A stretch of 64,000 bases of DNA, taken from Cyanobacteria bacterium SIG26 (GTDB lineage: Bacteria; Cyanobacteriota; Vampirovibrionia; Gastranaerophilales; Gastranaerophilaceae). The notes beneath the pieces are model-generated. The model saw only the letters and a list, made by a program, of their open reading frames with translations, was not told where the DNA came from and made no database searches. The DNA lies in the NCBI GenBank assembly GCA_015152555.1, contig SUTS01000013.1, positions 1-64,000 on the forward strand, read 5' to 3'. A program made the position numbers and the translations under genes. Positions 53,904-62,945 of the stretch are shown here, piece after piece; positions within the stretch are counted from its first letter, which is position 1; each line of letters begins with the position of its first letter.

Positions 53904-55814
53904 TTATAGCATATTATCATTAGCAACCGCATCTTCAGTATCTATAATAATTTGCGGTGTAATCATAATAACCATTTCTTCTTTTGCTTTTGCTGTAACA
54001 GTAGATCTAAAAAACATACCGACAACAGGCAAATCACCTAAAAACGGGATTTTATTAACAGATTTTCTTTCAGTTTCTTGAATCATACCACCAATTACAA
54101 GAGTTTCGCCATCCTTAATGCGTGCTCCTTTTATATCTAAATCTCGACGTTGCAATAAAGTAGCCACCAAATCTGTCTCGGTAGTTTCACCCTTTGCATT
54201 GACAGAACGGGCAATAGTTTTATAAGAAGGTTTGATATCGAGAGTTACGTAGCCATCAGGGCTAATGAATGGAGTGACTTCAACTTTAATGCCATTATCA
54301 TCCTTAATTTCATACTCTCTTTGGACCTGAGAAGAACCGGATGCTGAACCATTATCCAAATATTGAGAAGTAACTTTTGCAATATAATCAGAAGTTAAAT
54401 CAATTACAGAAGGTTGACCACTTGTAATAAGAATTTTAGGATTAGCCAAAACTCGACCTTTAGAGTTTTCAACCAAATAATTAATATGATATACAAGGTG
54501 CTGACTACCTGACCATCTGCCAACCTTACCTATCTCTTTATATGCACCTTTTTCTTCATCCCATTCATTTGGGTCAACTACTGTATATCCTTTACCTGAG
54601 AAAAATACAGGATACATAGAATCAGAAGTAATACCACCACTAGCATTAAATGAGAAATTTTTGCTCAAATACTGCCAAGTATTTTCAAATGTCTTGCTAC
54701 CACTTTCAGTTAATGAAACAATTTGAACTTCTAAATATGCTTGTGGTGCTTTTTTATCATTTGAATCAATATATTCTTTAACCATATCCAATTGAGAATC
54801 TGAACCACCTAAAATTTGGATAGTACCTCTTGTCGGAAAGAAAGACACAATCATATTAGTCAAAGGAACACTATCAAGCGAGAATGTTTCTTCTCCGTTA
54901 GTTTTTTCTTCAGTTTTCTGTATAGCAGTCAGTTGACAAGCTACCTGTCCACCACCAACAGAAATGGAACCACCTATACTACCACCTGATGATGAGCTAC
55001 TATCTGATGCAAAGCCTGTAGGAAGACCTGCTGCCCCACCTGATAAATCATCATCAGTTACAATAGACATTGTTGGGAATAATGATGTACAAATAGACGC
55101 AGCCATCTCTGCCGGAGTAACATGATTAACTTTATATGTAGTAATAGCAGGTTTTTTATCAAACTGTTCCACAACACGTTTAATCAACATTACATCCTGT
55201 TCTGTACCGGTAACAATTAATTCATTTCGCGCAGGATTAGTTGCGATAATATATCCGCTAGATAAACCAGGATTTACAGATGTAGATGATTTACTAAATA
55301 CGCTGTTATTTAAAAACGAAGATATTGCAACCGCATTAACGTATTTTACAGGAATTACAGTTAATGTCTTTTTTCTGTCAGACAAATTCATAGCCGAATC
55401 AGCAGAAGACACAACCATAGTATTTGCCTTAACGTCATAATACAAGTTAGAAGTTTTTACAACCAAACCAAGAGCATCTTTCAATTGAATATCAACAAGG
55501 TCCATAGTAATAGAACCTTCAACACCCGGAGCAAAAATTATATTCATGCCGGCTTGATCAGCAAACATTCTTAAAACCTGAGTTACATCAGCATCTCTAA
55601 GACTTAAATTAACAACAGAATCACCGTTTGGGATTTCCATAGTTGACCCAAAAGAAATTTCCTTTACATCATTCACCGAATCCCTCAACGCCGGCATATC
55701 TGCACCATAACCGTAATAATCGCCGGTTGCAAAAGCCGCAGCAAAAGAATTAGTTACAACAAACGCTGATAACATAATTCCTGCTATAATCTTTTCTCTT
55801 AATTTATTTTTCAT
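53904..55814 (-). CDS. pilQ: Secretin PilQ/GspD
   Basis: 636 aa with a signal peptide (about 1-31). N-terminal STN/N0 domain (MNIIFAPGVEGSITMDLVDIQLKDALGLVV), N1-like repeats, a Ser/Gly-rich low-complexity stretch (about 260-285), and the C-terminal secretin channel with VPFLGDLPVVGMFFRS-type motif (IPFLGDLPVVGMFF). It forms the outer-membrane pore for the pilus. GGAG ribosome binding site. It lies 28 nt after pilP and 53 nt before pilB. Confidence 0.94.
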   Translation of the reverse strand: MKNKLREKIIAGIMLSAFVVTNSFAAAFATGDYYGYGADMPALRDSVNDVKEISFGSTMEIPNGDSVVNLSLRDADVTQVLRMFADQAGMNIIFAPGVEGSITMDLVDIQLKDALGLVVKTSNLYYDVKANTMVVSSADSAMNLSDRKKTLTVIPVKYVNAVAISSFLNNSVFSKSSTSVNPGLSSGYIIATNPARNELIVTGTEQDVMLIKRVVEQFDKKPAITTYKVNHVTPAEMAASICTSLFPTMSIVTDDDLSGGAAGLPTGFASDSSSSSGGSIGGSISVGGGQVACQLTAIQKTEEKTNGEETFSLDSVPLTNMIVSFFPTRGTIQILGGSDSQLDMVKEYIDSNDKKAPQAYLEVQIVSLTESGSKTFENTWQYLSKNFSFNASGGITSDSMYPVFFSGKGYTVVDPNEWDEEKGAYKEIGKVGRWSGSQHLVYHINYLVENSKGRVLANPKILITSGQPSVIDLTSDYIAKVTSQYLDNGSASGSSQVQREYEIKDDNGIKVEVTPFISPDGYVTLDIKPSYKTIARSVNAKGETTETDLVATLLQRRDLDIKGARIKDGETLVIGGMIQETERKSVNKIPFLGDLPVVGMFFRSTVTAKAKEEMVIMITPQIIIDTEDAVANDNML

Positions 55815-55842
55815 ATCTGCTCCTGCTTATTATTTATTTTTA

Positions 55843-56574
55843 TTAACTTTTTCTACCACCAAATCTGTTTCTCAAATTGTACAAATCATTTTGAGCACCA
55901 TCTAACTCATCCAAGGAAAACAATTCTCCAATACTTGCAGAATATGTATTTGTTCCCATACTAACGGAAATCCAAGATTGGTTGATTTGATCTACAATAT
56001 ATTCTTGACCGATGATTTTATCACCTTGTCTTACTAAATAATCTTTATTGTCAACGTTTATAATAGCCGATGGACTTTTTTCGTTATACATAATCCCAAC
56101 AACTTTAGTTCTGGTAATTTTTGCCGCATGAGACTCGGAAGAAGCCAACGAAGTCGGAGGTGTAGGTAAATCAAAGCTATACGGATTAATATCATCAGGC
56201 TCGGTAATAGCCGTGTCTTTCAATCGCATAATCTCATCTATCTTAGAATTATGAGCGTATGCTTCTGCATAAGCCGCACTTTTCGCCTCTAAAAACGCTT
56301 GATATTCATCATACGGCATAAAAGGATCCGACCTGCCAATTGATATTACATCATACGATACCATTTTCACATCATCTTCAACTTCAATTTCAGCAGTCTT
56401 AGAAGGCTCTGTTTTTGCAACCGGAGCCGGCTGCGAAATATCATTCACGACTTCTTCTTGCTTTGGAGCACAACCGGTCGTAACTATGACAAACATTACA
56501 ACAACTGACAGCAATCCTAAACATCGCTTTAGCCTATCTCCCTCAAATCTTTTTATAAAATTATCTATATTCAC
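55843..56574 (-). CDS. pilP: PilP-like lipoprotein
   Basis: About 243 aa. N-terminal lipobox (VIVTTGCAPK; Cys near 34), so it is anchored in a membrane. Pro/Glu-rich linker, then GRSDPFMPYDEYQ, the PilP-like RDPF motif, and a C-terminal beta domain (TKVVGIMYNEKSPSAIINVDNKDYLVRQGDKI) as in PilP. It connects the inner-membrane complex to the PilQ secretin. Start uncertain: I take GTG 56574 because AGGTGA lies 8 nt upstream; a GTG four codons earlier is also possible. pilM, pilN and pilO are absent here. Confidence 0.82.
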   Translation of the reverse strand: MNIDNFIKRFEGDRLKRCLGLLSVVVMFVIVTTGCAPKQEEVVNDISQPAPVAKTEPSKTAEIEVEDDVKMVSYDVISIGRSDPFMPYDEYQAFLEAKSAAYAEAYAHNSKIDEIMRLKDTAITEPDDINPYSFDLPTPPTSLASSESHAAKITRTKVVGIMYNEKSPSAIINVDNKDYLVRQGDKIIGQEYIVDQINQSWISVSMGTNTYSASIGELFSLDELDGAQNDLYNLRNRFGGRKS

Positions 56575-56846
56575 GTTAGAATTCACCTATTCATAGTTAT
56601 TTAATAACATTATATAAAAGCTCTTTGATTTAAGTATCAATTATATAGAGTATTTCATGATACTAATATCCATACATAATCATACCATAATACGTAAATT
56701 AAGGCAAAAATAAGAAATTCCGGACAAACTACTCAATCAAAACCGTAAAAACCTTTACAGCACGGGGATTACGGCCGTTTACATTTTGTAAAGGTTATAA
56801 TAACAGCAAAAAGTTCAATCCAAGGATTGATAAATAATCCGCGAAT

Positions 56847-57326
56847 TTACTTTCTAATAGTTATCCTCTCCAAAGCTCTTACAAATCTTACAACCGGAGC
56901 TTCGGTTTCCGCAGTGATTGAATCAACTAAAATTGTCCTACAACCTAAATTTTTCCCGCATAAAATGTCTGTCAAAGGTCTATCACCCACCAAAACGCAA
57001 TCTTTCACAGCTAAATTATACTTCTTTAAAAAGGGAATAACCACATCTGTTTTAGGCTTACACGCGTCAAACAACAACGGAAAATCAGAAATCGCCTTAA
57101 CTTTTTCTATATAACTCTGATTATTATTATTTGATACAACAGCAACAAAAAAATCCTTACGAACTTTATCCAACCATTCCAAAATCTCATCAGAATACTT
57201 ACCGGATTTAGAAGCCATTAATGTACTATCCAAATCGAACAACATCGCCTTAACCCCTGAATCTTTCAAAGCCTCTAAATCAATATCATAAATTCTTTTC
57301 AAATTATAATCAGGTTTAAGAAACAT
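56847..57326 (-). CDS. yqeG: YqeG-family HAD phosphatase
   Basis: 159 aa. HAD IIIA type: FDLDSTLM (DxDxT nucleophile), VVSNNNN (Thr/Ser motif), DACKPKTDVV (Lys) and VGDRPLTDI (acidic pair). Family members include phosphatidylglycerophosphate phosphatases in plants and yeast. It overlaps the U32 peptidase gene by 11 nt, with GGAG upstream of its own start. A hairpin at 56750-56796 may be its terminator. Confidence 0.92.
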   Translation of the reverse strand: MFLKPDYNLKRIYDIDLEALKDSGVKAMLFDLDSTLMASKSGKYSDEILEWLDKVRKDFFVAVVSNNNNQSYIEKVKAISDFPLLFDACKPKTDVVIPFLKKYNLAVKDCVLVGDRPLTDILCGKNLGCRTILVDSITAETEAPVVRFVRALERITIRK

Positions 57327-58590
57327 GTTCTTTTACTCCTATTGTTCTTGCTAAAGCAACTTCATAATCTTTTGGCTCACAATCAAATCTCAAATACACA
57401 TCTGCATTTGTATTTGCCAATTCCATATTTTCACCATTTTCGCCAATAATTTCAACAACTTTAGTAATAAATTGCTCATTTGGCGTAATAATTTCAACTT
57501 CTTCATTCAGCAAAATTTTATTTTTTATTTTTACAAAATACAAATCGTCGCATCTATTAGAATCAAAAACCACATCCGAATATTTCTTTTTATCATGGAA
57601 TTCAAACAAGAAATCCGCACCCGCCAAACCTTTTGAAATATCATAACTGTAACTATCCGGTTTGTTTTCACCTAATGCAAACCCCGTTGTATAACCACGA
57701 TTACCAACTTTTTTCAATTCTAAGAAATATTTTTCCAAATCAACCTGTGGATTTTTCATAATCTCATCAATTGCAGCGCGATAGGTTTTTGCTACGGCAG
57801 AAACATAATACAAGCTCTTTGTTCTACCTTCAACTTTAAACGAATCTACTCCAACATCAATCATGTCTTTTAAATACTTCACAAGACATAAATCTTTCGG
57901 ACTCAATATATGAGAACCCCTATCATCTTGATTGATTTCATAATATTGACCCGGACGAGTTTCTTCAACAAGTTTATAACTCCAACGGCAAGGCTGAGAA
58001 CAATTCCCAGAATTTGCTTTTCTCTCACCATTTGTAAAATAATCACTCAATAAGCATCTACCGGAAAATGAAACACATTGTGAACCGTGCACAAAACATT
58101 CTATTTCCATATCTGGAACTTGTTGTTTAATTTCAGCGATTTCTGGTATAGACAATTCTCTTGCTAAAACAACACGAGTTGCCCCCATATCTTGCCAAAA
58201 TCTAACACATTCATAATTTAAAATATTTGTCTGAGTACTTACGTGAATTTCAGTATCAGGCATATATTTTTTCAAAAGACGCAATATACCAAAATCACTT
58301 ACCAACACAGCATCTGGGTTTGCATCTTTCAAAATCTCCATACAGGATTCTAAATGTTTTATATCACTATTAAACGCAAATATATTAAGAGTCAAATAAG
58401 CTTTTGCACCTAATTTGTGAGCTAAATCAACAGCTTGCTTTAAATTTTCAAGGGTAATAATTTCACCTTTGCGCATCGCTCGCAAACTAAAATCAACAAC
58501 ACCCAAATATACAGCATCCGCACCATATTTTACAGCATATTTTAACTTTTCCAAATTGCCCGCAGGCATCAATAATTCAACATTTCGCAT
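57316..58590 (-). CDS. U32 family peptidase / RlhA-UbiU-type protein
   Basis: 424 aa. U32 signature ECFVHGSQCVSFSGRCLLSDYF...NSGNCSQPCRW with its four conserved cysteines. Members with this Cys set carry an iron-sulfur cluster and act in tRNA/rRNA hydroxylation (RlhA, TrhP) or ubiquinone synthesis (UbiU) rather than proteolysis. Named function is not decided from sequence alone. The ATG lacks a ribosome binding site. It is the first gene of the pair with yqeG. Confidence 0.9.
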   Translation of the reverse strand: MRNVELLMPAGNLEKLKYAVKYGADAVYLGVVDFSLRAMRKGEIITLENLKQAVDLAHKLGAKAYLTLNIFAFNSDIKHLESCMEILKDANPDAVLVSDFGILRLLKKYMPDTEIHVSTQTNILNYECVRFWQDMGATRVVLARELSIPEIAEIKQQVPDMEIECFVHGSQCVSFSGRCLLSDYFTNGERKANSGNCSQPCRWSYKLVEETRPGQYYEINQDDRGSHILSPKDLCLVKYLKDMIDVGVDSFKVEGRTKSLYYVSAVAKTYRAAIDEIMKNPQVDLEKYFLELKKVGNRGYTTGFALGENKPDSYSYDISKGLAGADFLFEFHDKKKYSDVVFDSNRCDDLYFVKIKNKILLNEEVEIITPNEQFITKVVEIIGENGENMELANTNADVYLRFDCEPKDYEVALARTIGVKEHVS

Positions 58591-58708
58591 AAAACAATAA
58601 TAAGATAAACTAAATTAATAATCAACCAAATAGGTGATGTTGTTTTTACTTAAATGTAGAAAATAGAATATATAGAAAACACGAGTTTATTTTTGGAGAG
58701 AGAATCAC

Positions 58709-58843
58709 ATGCAAGCAATAAACAATGCAAGAAGCACTATTAAAGAAATCTGGTCTTATCAACACCCTGTTATGCATACTTGGTTTTTATTTAGTGCCGC
58801 ATCATTAGGTTGCATGTTTACACTTTTGTTTTTTGTTTTATAA
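58709..58843 (+). CDS. 44-aa single-span membrane protein
   Basis: A small ORF with GGAGAG at 58695-58700 and a terminator at 58901. A polar, basic N-terminus (MQAINNARSTIKEIWS) is followed by a hydrophobic helix from about residue 22 to the end (MHTWFLFSAASLGCMFTLLF). Likely a single transmembrane small protein. Function unknown. It lies in a 319-nt gap and is convergent with the MATE gene. Confidence 0.7.
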   Translation: MQAINNARSTIKEIWSYQHPVMHTWFLFSAASLGCMFTLLFFVL

Positions 58844-58900
58844 ACACAATGAGCTAACCCCTGAACGGGAAAAGACTTATTCTATACAAAATCCCCTGTT

Positions 58901-58930
58901 AACAAGAACTTACACTAAGTTCTTGTTTTT
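58901..58930 (+). terminator. Terminator of the 44-aa gene
   Basis: Arms AACAAGAACTTA (58901-58912) and TAAGTTCTTGTT (58916-58927), loop CAC, then T's. It overlaps the last codons of the convergent MATE gene. Confidence 0.8.
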
Positions 58931-60235
58931 GTATGTTTTATGGTAATAATTCATCAACATAATTATCATAATCGCACACAAAATCACTGCAGCAGTAACA
59001 AGCCCTATCCAAAAACCTGATAATAATAAATTATATTTAAAAGCTAACAAATATCCCAACGGAATTGAAACCAACCAATAAGCAACAAAATTTGCTACTA
59101 AAACGATATTTGTCTGTTTTATACCTTTACAAATCCCAGCAAGTGCAATCTGTAATCCATCAAAAGTCTGAAACACAGCCAAAATAGCCATAATCGGAAT
59201 GGCAATTTTAAATAATTCGGCATCCACCGTAAAAATACCCACAATCTGTTTTGGGAATGATAAAAATACTAACGCACTACATACCATAAACCCTACAGAC
59301 ATCAAAACCCCAACCAATGAATATTTTTTTAAATCAACGATATTTTTAGCTCCATTTGCAAACCCGACCTTTATGGCTATAGCATTTGATATTGCAAACG
59401 GTACCATAAACGATATTGTCGTAAGTGAACAAACAAGATTTTGAGCGGCCGCATATACTCCGGAATATCTACCCATAAATATAGCAATACTATTAAACGC
59501 AATAAATTCTACTAAAATTGCTGTTGATATAGGTAAACCTATTTTCACCAAACTTGTATAATAGCCTTTTTCATGATAATTCCGCAAATTCATTTTCATA
59601 AAACAATAAATCAGCAGAATAATCCCCATAAAATATCTAACTATTAAACTTGCAATGGCTAAACCAACAACACCTAATGACGGTATAGGCCCAAAACCAA
59701 AAACTAAAACAATATTTAAAACCAAATTTAAAAACACACAAAATATAGTTAGTAAATTTGGGAATAAAACGATTTCAAAAGATTGTAAAAATTCTTTCAA
59801 ACAAGCATGTAAATACGCTCCAAAAGTAGAAAAACCCGTTATAAACATATATTCTTGAATTAATGGGACCAACTTATCTTCAAAACCCATTTTCGAGATT
59901 AATGGTATACAGAGAAATATTAAACACGCTGTCAAAGTTGCCAAAACCATAGCAAACCGTATCGACGGATAAAAATATTTTTTCACCGCACGATTTTCAC
60001 CTCTATAATTAGATAAAAGTGGTGAGATACTTGCAATTAAACCAATTCCAAAAGTTACAATACAATTTGTAATTGCAGTAGCAATACTTATAGCTGCAAA
60101 AGTATCCGTTGAATGACGGCCAGCAACAATTACATCACCTATACCGATTAAAATAAAGCCTAAGTTTCCTAAAATAATCGGGGCAGCAATAGTAAGTAAC
60201 TCTTTAATGTAATATCTTAGACTGTTTTTACACAT
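58910..60235 (-). CDS. MATE-family efflux transporter
   Basis: 441 aa, twelve membrane spans in two repeats. Opening LLTIAAPIILGNLGFILIGIGDVIVAGRHSTD is typical of the family. It exports cationic drugs or metabolites in exchange for Na+ or H+. The ATG has no Shine-Dalgarno; TATTAT (60242-60247) lies 6 nt upstream, so the mRNA may be leaderless. It is 25 nt downstream of the 174-aa gene. Confidence 0.92.
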   Translation of the reverse strand: MCKNSLRYYIKELLTIAAPIILGNLGFILIGIGDVIVAGRHSTDTFAAISIATAITNCIVTFGIGLIASISPLLSNYRGENRAVKKYFYPSIRFAMVLATLTACLIFLCIPLISKMGFEDKLVPLIQEYMFITGFSTFGAYLHACLKEFLQSFEIVLFPNLLTIFCVFLNLVLNIVLVFGFGPIPSLGVVGLAIASLIVRYFMGIILLIYCFMKMNLRNYHEKGYYTSLVKIGLPISTAILVEFIAFNSIAIFMGRYSGVYAAAQNLVCSLTTISFMVPFAISNAIAIKVGFANGAKNIVDLKKYSLVGVLMSVGFMVCSALVFLSFPKQIVGIFTVDAELFKIAIPIMAILAVFQTFDGLQIALAGICKGIKQTNIVLVANFVAYWLVSIPLGYLLAFKYNLLLSGFWIGLVTAAVILCAIMIIMLMNYYHKTYKNKNLV

Positions 60236-60260
60236 AAGATAATAATATCACAAATATAAA

Positions 60261-60785
60261 TTAAACTGAAGGACGAGATGGCGCATTATTTTTCTGACCG
60301 GAACCCAAAACAGCTCCTAAAACAAAACCGATTCCAGCCCCCCAAGTAAAATTACGCCATTTAATATTTTTAAAAGCTTTTGAGGCTACAGAATCCATTA
60401 ACGCCTCCGATTTTTTGTAATTTTCAAAATTATTAGCAAAACTTGTTTTTATATTTTTTACAACATCACTATCAAGTATATTCTTTTTTAAATCCGCAAT
60501 TTTATTATTAATTTCAGCAACAGTTTCTCCAACTCCATTTTGAGCGAGAAAAACTTTCTGTTCATTACTTAATCTACCCTTTTGAGCAGAAACAGCAGCC
60601 TCATTCATTTGCTCTAACGTTTCTTCTGTTTGTTCTTTTACTATATTATATGCAGATCGAACAAATCTATCTTTAGTAACCGGTAAATGATATGCCGACA
60701 TTCCTATAATGCCGCAAACTGCACCACTACCCACTGAATTTGACGAACTTTTATTTTGATTTTGTATATATGATATGCCGGTCAT
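60261..60785 (-). CDS. 174-aa orphan with C-terminal glycine-zipper segment
   Basis: Starts MTGISYIQNQN (ATG 60783-60785) after AAGGAGAA. The N-terminal part has a small Ser/Gly region with VCGIIGMSAYHLP, the middle is a long helix (about 50-135) with Gln/Asn/Lys, and the end is a Gly-rich hydrophobic helix (WGAGIGFVLGAVLGSG). It may attach to a membrane. An AGCAAA-N18-TTAATG element is 31 nt upstream. Function unknown. Confidence 0.75.
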   Translation of the reverse strand: MTGISYIQNQNKSSSNSVGSGAVCGIIGMSAYHLPVTKDRFVRSAYNIVKEQTEETLEQMNEAAVSAQKGRLSNEQKVFLAQNGVGETVAEINNKIADLKKNILDSDVVKNIKTSFANNFENYKKSEALMDSVASKAFKNIKWRNFTWGAGIGFVLGAVLGSGQKNNAPSRPSV

Positions 60786-60815
60786 AATTTTATTCTCCTT
60801 AGTAACTAACATTGA

Positions 60816-60845
60816 CATTAAAAACCGTAAATTTTATTTTTTGCT
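60816..60845 (-). promoter_or_regulatory. AGCAAA-N18-TTAATG promoter-like element
   Basis: On the minus strand AGCAAA (60845-60840), 18 nt, TTAATG (60821-60816), 31 nt before the 174-aa gene. Same spacing as the elements at 6065, 12481 and 29846. Confidence 0.5.
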
Positions 60846-60929
60846 AGTTATAAAATAAATTATACCCTTGAGACACCCATAAAAATATGATATAATAAAT
60901 AAAGATATTAAATGAGGATAGTTATTTTT

Positions 60930-61667
60930 ATGATAAAAAAAATAAAAGCTTTTACATTAAGTGAAGTTCTTATCGCGCTTGGCACAATCGGCGTTATTGC
61001 GGCATTGGTTTTACCGCAATTAGTCACAAAAGAAAAAGCCACAACGGCTAAAGCTCAATTTAGCACAGCTTATTCTATGCTATCAAAAACAATGGCTGAT
61101 TTAGAAATAGATAATAAAACTATTAGCATTAAAGACTTTACTAATGAAGAAGCAGGTTTAGAACCGGTTTTTAATAAACTAAAAGCATACAACAGAGTAA
61201 CTTTGGATTGTGGTATGGGCACACCATCAAGCGGTTCCAAAATATGTATGAAAAAATACGATTATAAAACTTTAGCAAATACGACATATACTGAAGGATT
61301 TGCAGGAAGTTTTGTATTAAACAACGGAATGGCAATAGCGATAAACGAAGGACAACCTTTAGTTAGCGGAACTACTATTAAATTCCCTATAATATTTGTG
61401 GATATTAATGGAAACGAAAAAAAACCAAATAGGCTTGGCTATGATCTTTTTGCATTCCAAATAACCCCACAAGGTTCAATTACTCCTGTTGGGAATCCTG
61501 ATTCATTTACAAGCACGCTTGACAATACTGATCCTACGAGTTATTGTTGCAACCAATTAATTAATCCCGACTGTACAAAAGCAAGCGAAAACTTAGACGG
61601 TATAGGTTGCGCACTATACGCATCATCAGATGAAGAATATTTTGACAAAATCTATAAAGGTTATTAA
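60930..61667 (+). CDS. Prepilin-like protein, type IV pilin N-terminus
   Basis: 245 aa. Leader MIKKIKA, then FTLSEVLIALGTIGVIAALVLPQL. Like the 211-aa prepilin it has Ala before the cleavage site, Ser at +4 and Glu at +5. The soluble part has several cysteines (about 97, 108, then CC near 209-210 and C at 217, 228). Likely minor pilin or pseudopilin. Start ATG 60930 with GAGGA 11 nt upstream; an in-frame Met six codons earlier is less suited to the leader. Terminator follows. Confidence 0.88.
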   Translation: MIKKIKAFTLSEVLIALGTIGVIAALVLPQLVTKEKATTAKAQFSTAYSMLSKTMADLEIDNKTISIKDFTNEEAGLEPVFNKLKAYNRVTLDCGMGTPSSGSKICMKKYDYKTLANTTYTEGFAGSFVLNNGMAIAINEGQPLVSGTTIKFPIIFVDINGNEKKPNRLGYDLFAFQITPQGSITPVGNPDSFTSTLDNTDPTSYCCNQLINPDCTKASENLDGIGCALYASSDEEYFDKIYKGY

Positions 61668-61686
61668 AATTATACTTTACTAATAA

Positions 61687-61715
61687 AAAAGACCTCGAAT
61701 ATCTCGAGGTCTTTT
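61687..61715. terminator. Bidirectional terminator between prepilin and rplT
   Basis: 12-nt arms (AAAAGACCTCGA and complement) around a 5-nt loop, with A and T runs on both sides. It lies between two convergent genes. Confidence 0.85.
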
Positions 61716-61738
61716 TACTGCTTTTTGTAATATTAGAA

Positions 61739-62083
61739 CTATTTAGAAATAGTTTCGAAAATTACATCAAATGCTTCAGGATCTCTTACTGCTAAGTCAG
61801 CAAGCATTTTTCTATTCACAACAATGTTAGCTTTTTTGCAAGCATTAACAAATCTTGAATAGCTCATGCCACGTTGTCTAACAGCAGCGTTAATTCTTAC
61901 AATCCATAATCTTCTCATATTACGTTTTGTAGTACGTCTATCTCTGTAAGCATATTTTAAAGCTTTCATAACAGCAATATTAGCAACTTTGAAGATTCTG
62001 CTTCTAGCGCCAATAAAGCCTTTAGCAAGTTTTAATATTTTCTTGTGTCTTTTGACACCTGCATTACCACGTTTAATTCTCAT
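61739..62083 (-). CDS. rplT: 50S ribosomal protein L20
   Basis: 114 aa, standard length. Highly basic, with [42 protein letters not shown] and [16 protein letters not shown] primary 23S rRNA-binding assembly protein. It follows rpmI by 11 nt. GGAG lies before the ATG. Confidence 0.97.
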   Translation of the reverse strand: MRIKRGNAGVKRHKKILKLAKGFIGARSRIFKVANIAVMKALKYAYRDRRTTKRNMRRLWIVRINAAVRQRGMSYSRFVNACKKANIVVNRKMLADLAVRDPEAFDVIFETISK

Positions 62084-62094
62084 TTTCTATGCTC

Positions 62095-62304
62095 CTATCT
62101 TGAATACTTCTTGTATGGTAACTCTTTAGATACCAATGCTACATGTGACTCAGAAACGCCAACCATCTTGAAAATTCTACGTTTTCTTGATCCTGACTTG
62201 TGTTGGAGCAAGTGGCCTATACCTGCTTGTCTTTTCATAATTTTACCAGATGCTGTTACTTTGTAACGTTTTGCAGCTGATTTGTGTGTTTTTAATTTTG
62301 GCAT
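62095..62304 (-). CDS. rpmI: 50S ribosomal protein L35
   Basis: 69 aa. MPKLKTHKSAAKRYKVTASGK is the L35 signature. AAAGGAGAAG lies before the ATG. infC, normally its upstream neighbour, is not here; instead a dedicated promoter (62377-62405) and a leader of about 70 nt with small hairpins precede it. Confidence 0.96.
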   Translation of the reverse strand: MPKLKTHKSAAKRYKVTASGKIMKRQAGIGHLLQHKSGSRKRRIFKMVGVSESHVALVSKELPYKKYSR

Positions 62305-62376
62305 TTTCTTCTCCTTTTGTTTAAAGTTAGTCCTAAAACCTTATAGGCATACCAAAGCCTACTTCGGCTAAGAACA

Positions 62377-62405
62377 ATAATATTATGAACCAAGGATTTT
62401 TGCAA
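62377..62405 (-). promoter_or_regulatory. Sigma70-type promoter of rpmI-rplT
   Basis: TTGCAA (62400-62405 on the minus strand), 17-nt spacer, TATTAT (62377-62382). Transcription should start near 62370, giving a leader of about 65-70 nt with an AGCC/GGCT-type hairpin that could be an L20 operator. Confidence 0.55.
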
Positions 62406-62459
62406 GTAGCAAAAACCCTTCAAGCAATATTTCTTAAAATATACTTATAAAATATATTA

Positions 62460-62880
62460 TGTAATAAAACATTGAATGAACCTTCACGGAGCGAACACTC
62501 AATGTTTGCGAAACAATAACAAAGGCAAGTTTTGTTTGAGCGTGAGCGAGTTAACTTGCCACAAGTTGAGCATTACAATTGAGTAGTGAGCGCAGTTCAG
62601 GTTCTGGTTTTGTGGAACTTTTGACATCAAAAGTTTCCCCGTCTGGAAGACCCGTCGGAGACGAAAAGGGAATTTTACAAAATTCGGTTAAGTAAGAAAT
62701 ATTCCCTTGATAGTCTTTCATTCCACATTTCTTTGACCGCAAAGAAACGTGGAGCAAAGAAACTCTTGGGCTGAGCTTCGTTTACTAATAAATTGTAGAT
62801 GCTCAACTAAATAACACACAACTCACTACGTTCAAACAAGTGTGTTTTTGTTGTTGTTTCGCATCACATTTATTGTTCAC
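62460..62880. other. GC-richer intergenic region rich in inverted repeats
   Basis: A 420-nt region with no supported gene. It holds several inverted repeats: ACATTGA/TCAATGT (62470-62506), GGCAAGTT/AACTTGCC (62524-62561), AACTTTTGA/TCAAAAGTT (62617-62636) and CCACATTTCTTTG/CAAAGAAACGTGG (62723-62752). GAGCGTGAGCGAG-type words recur. A 68-codon open frame on the minus strand crosses it without a ribosome binding site. I read this as a repeated non-coding element or a decayed insertion, not as a gene. Confidence 0.4.
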
Positions 62881-62945
62881 TCCGCAAAGCCCAAACCCAT
62901 TTTAACTAATTTTTATTATATACATTTACCCCTACATAATATATT

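Noticed and set aside
62551-62757. 68-codon minus-strand ORF
   Set aside because: It crosses several inverted repeats and has no ribosome binding site. Its protein-like look (FSSPTGLPDGETFDV) may come from a repeated DNA element.
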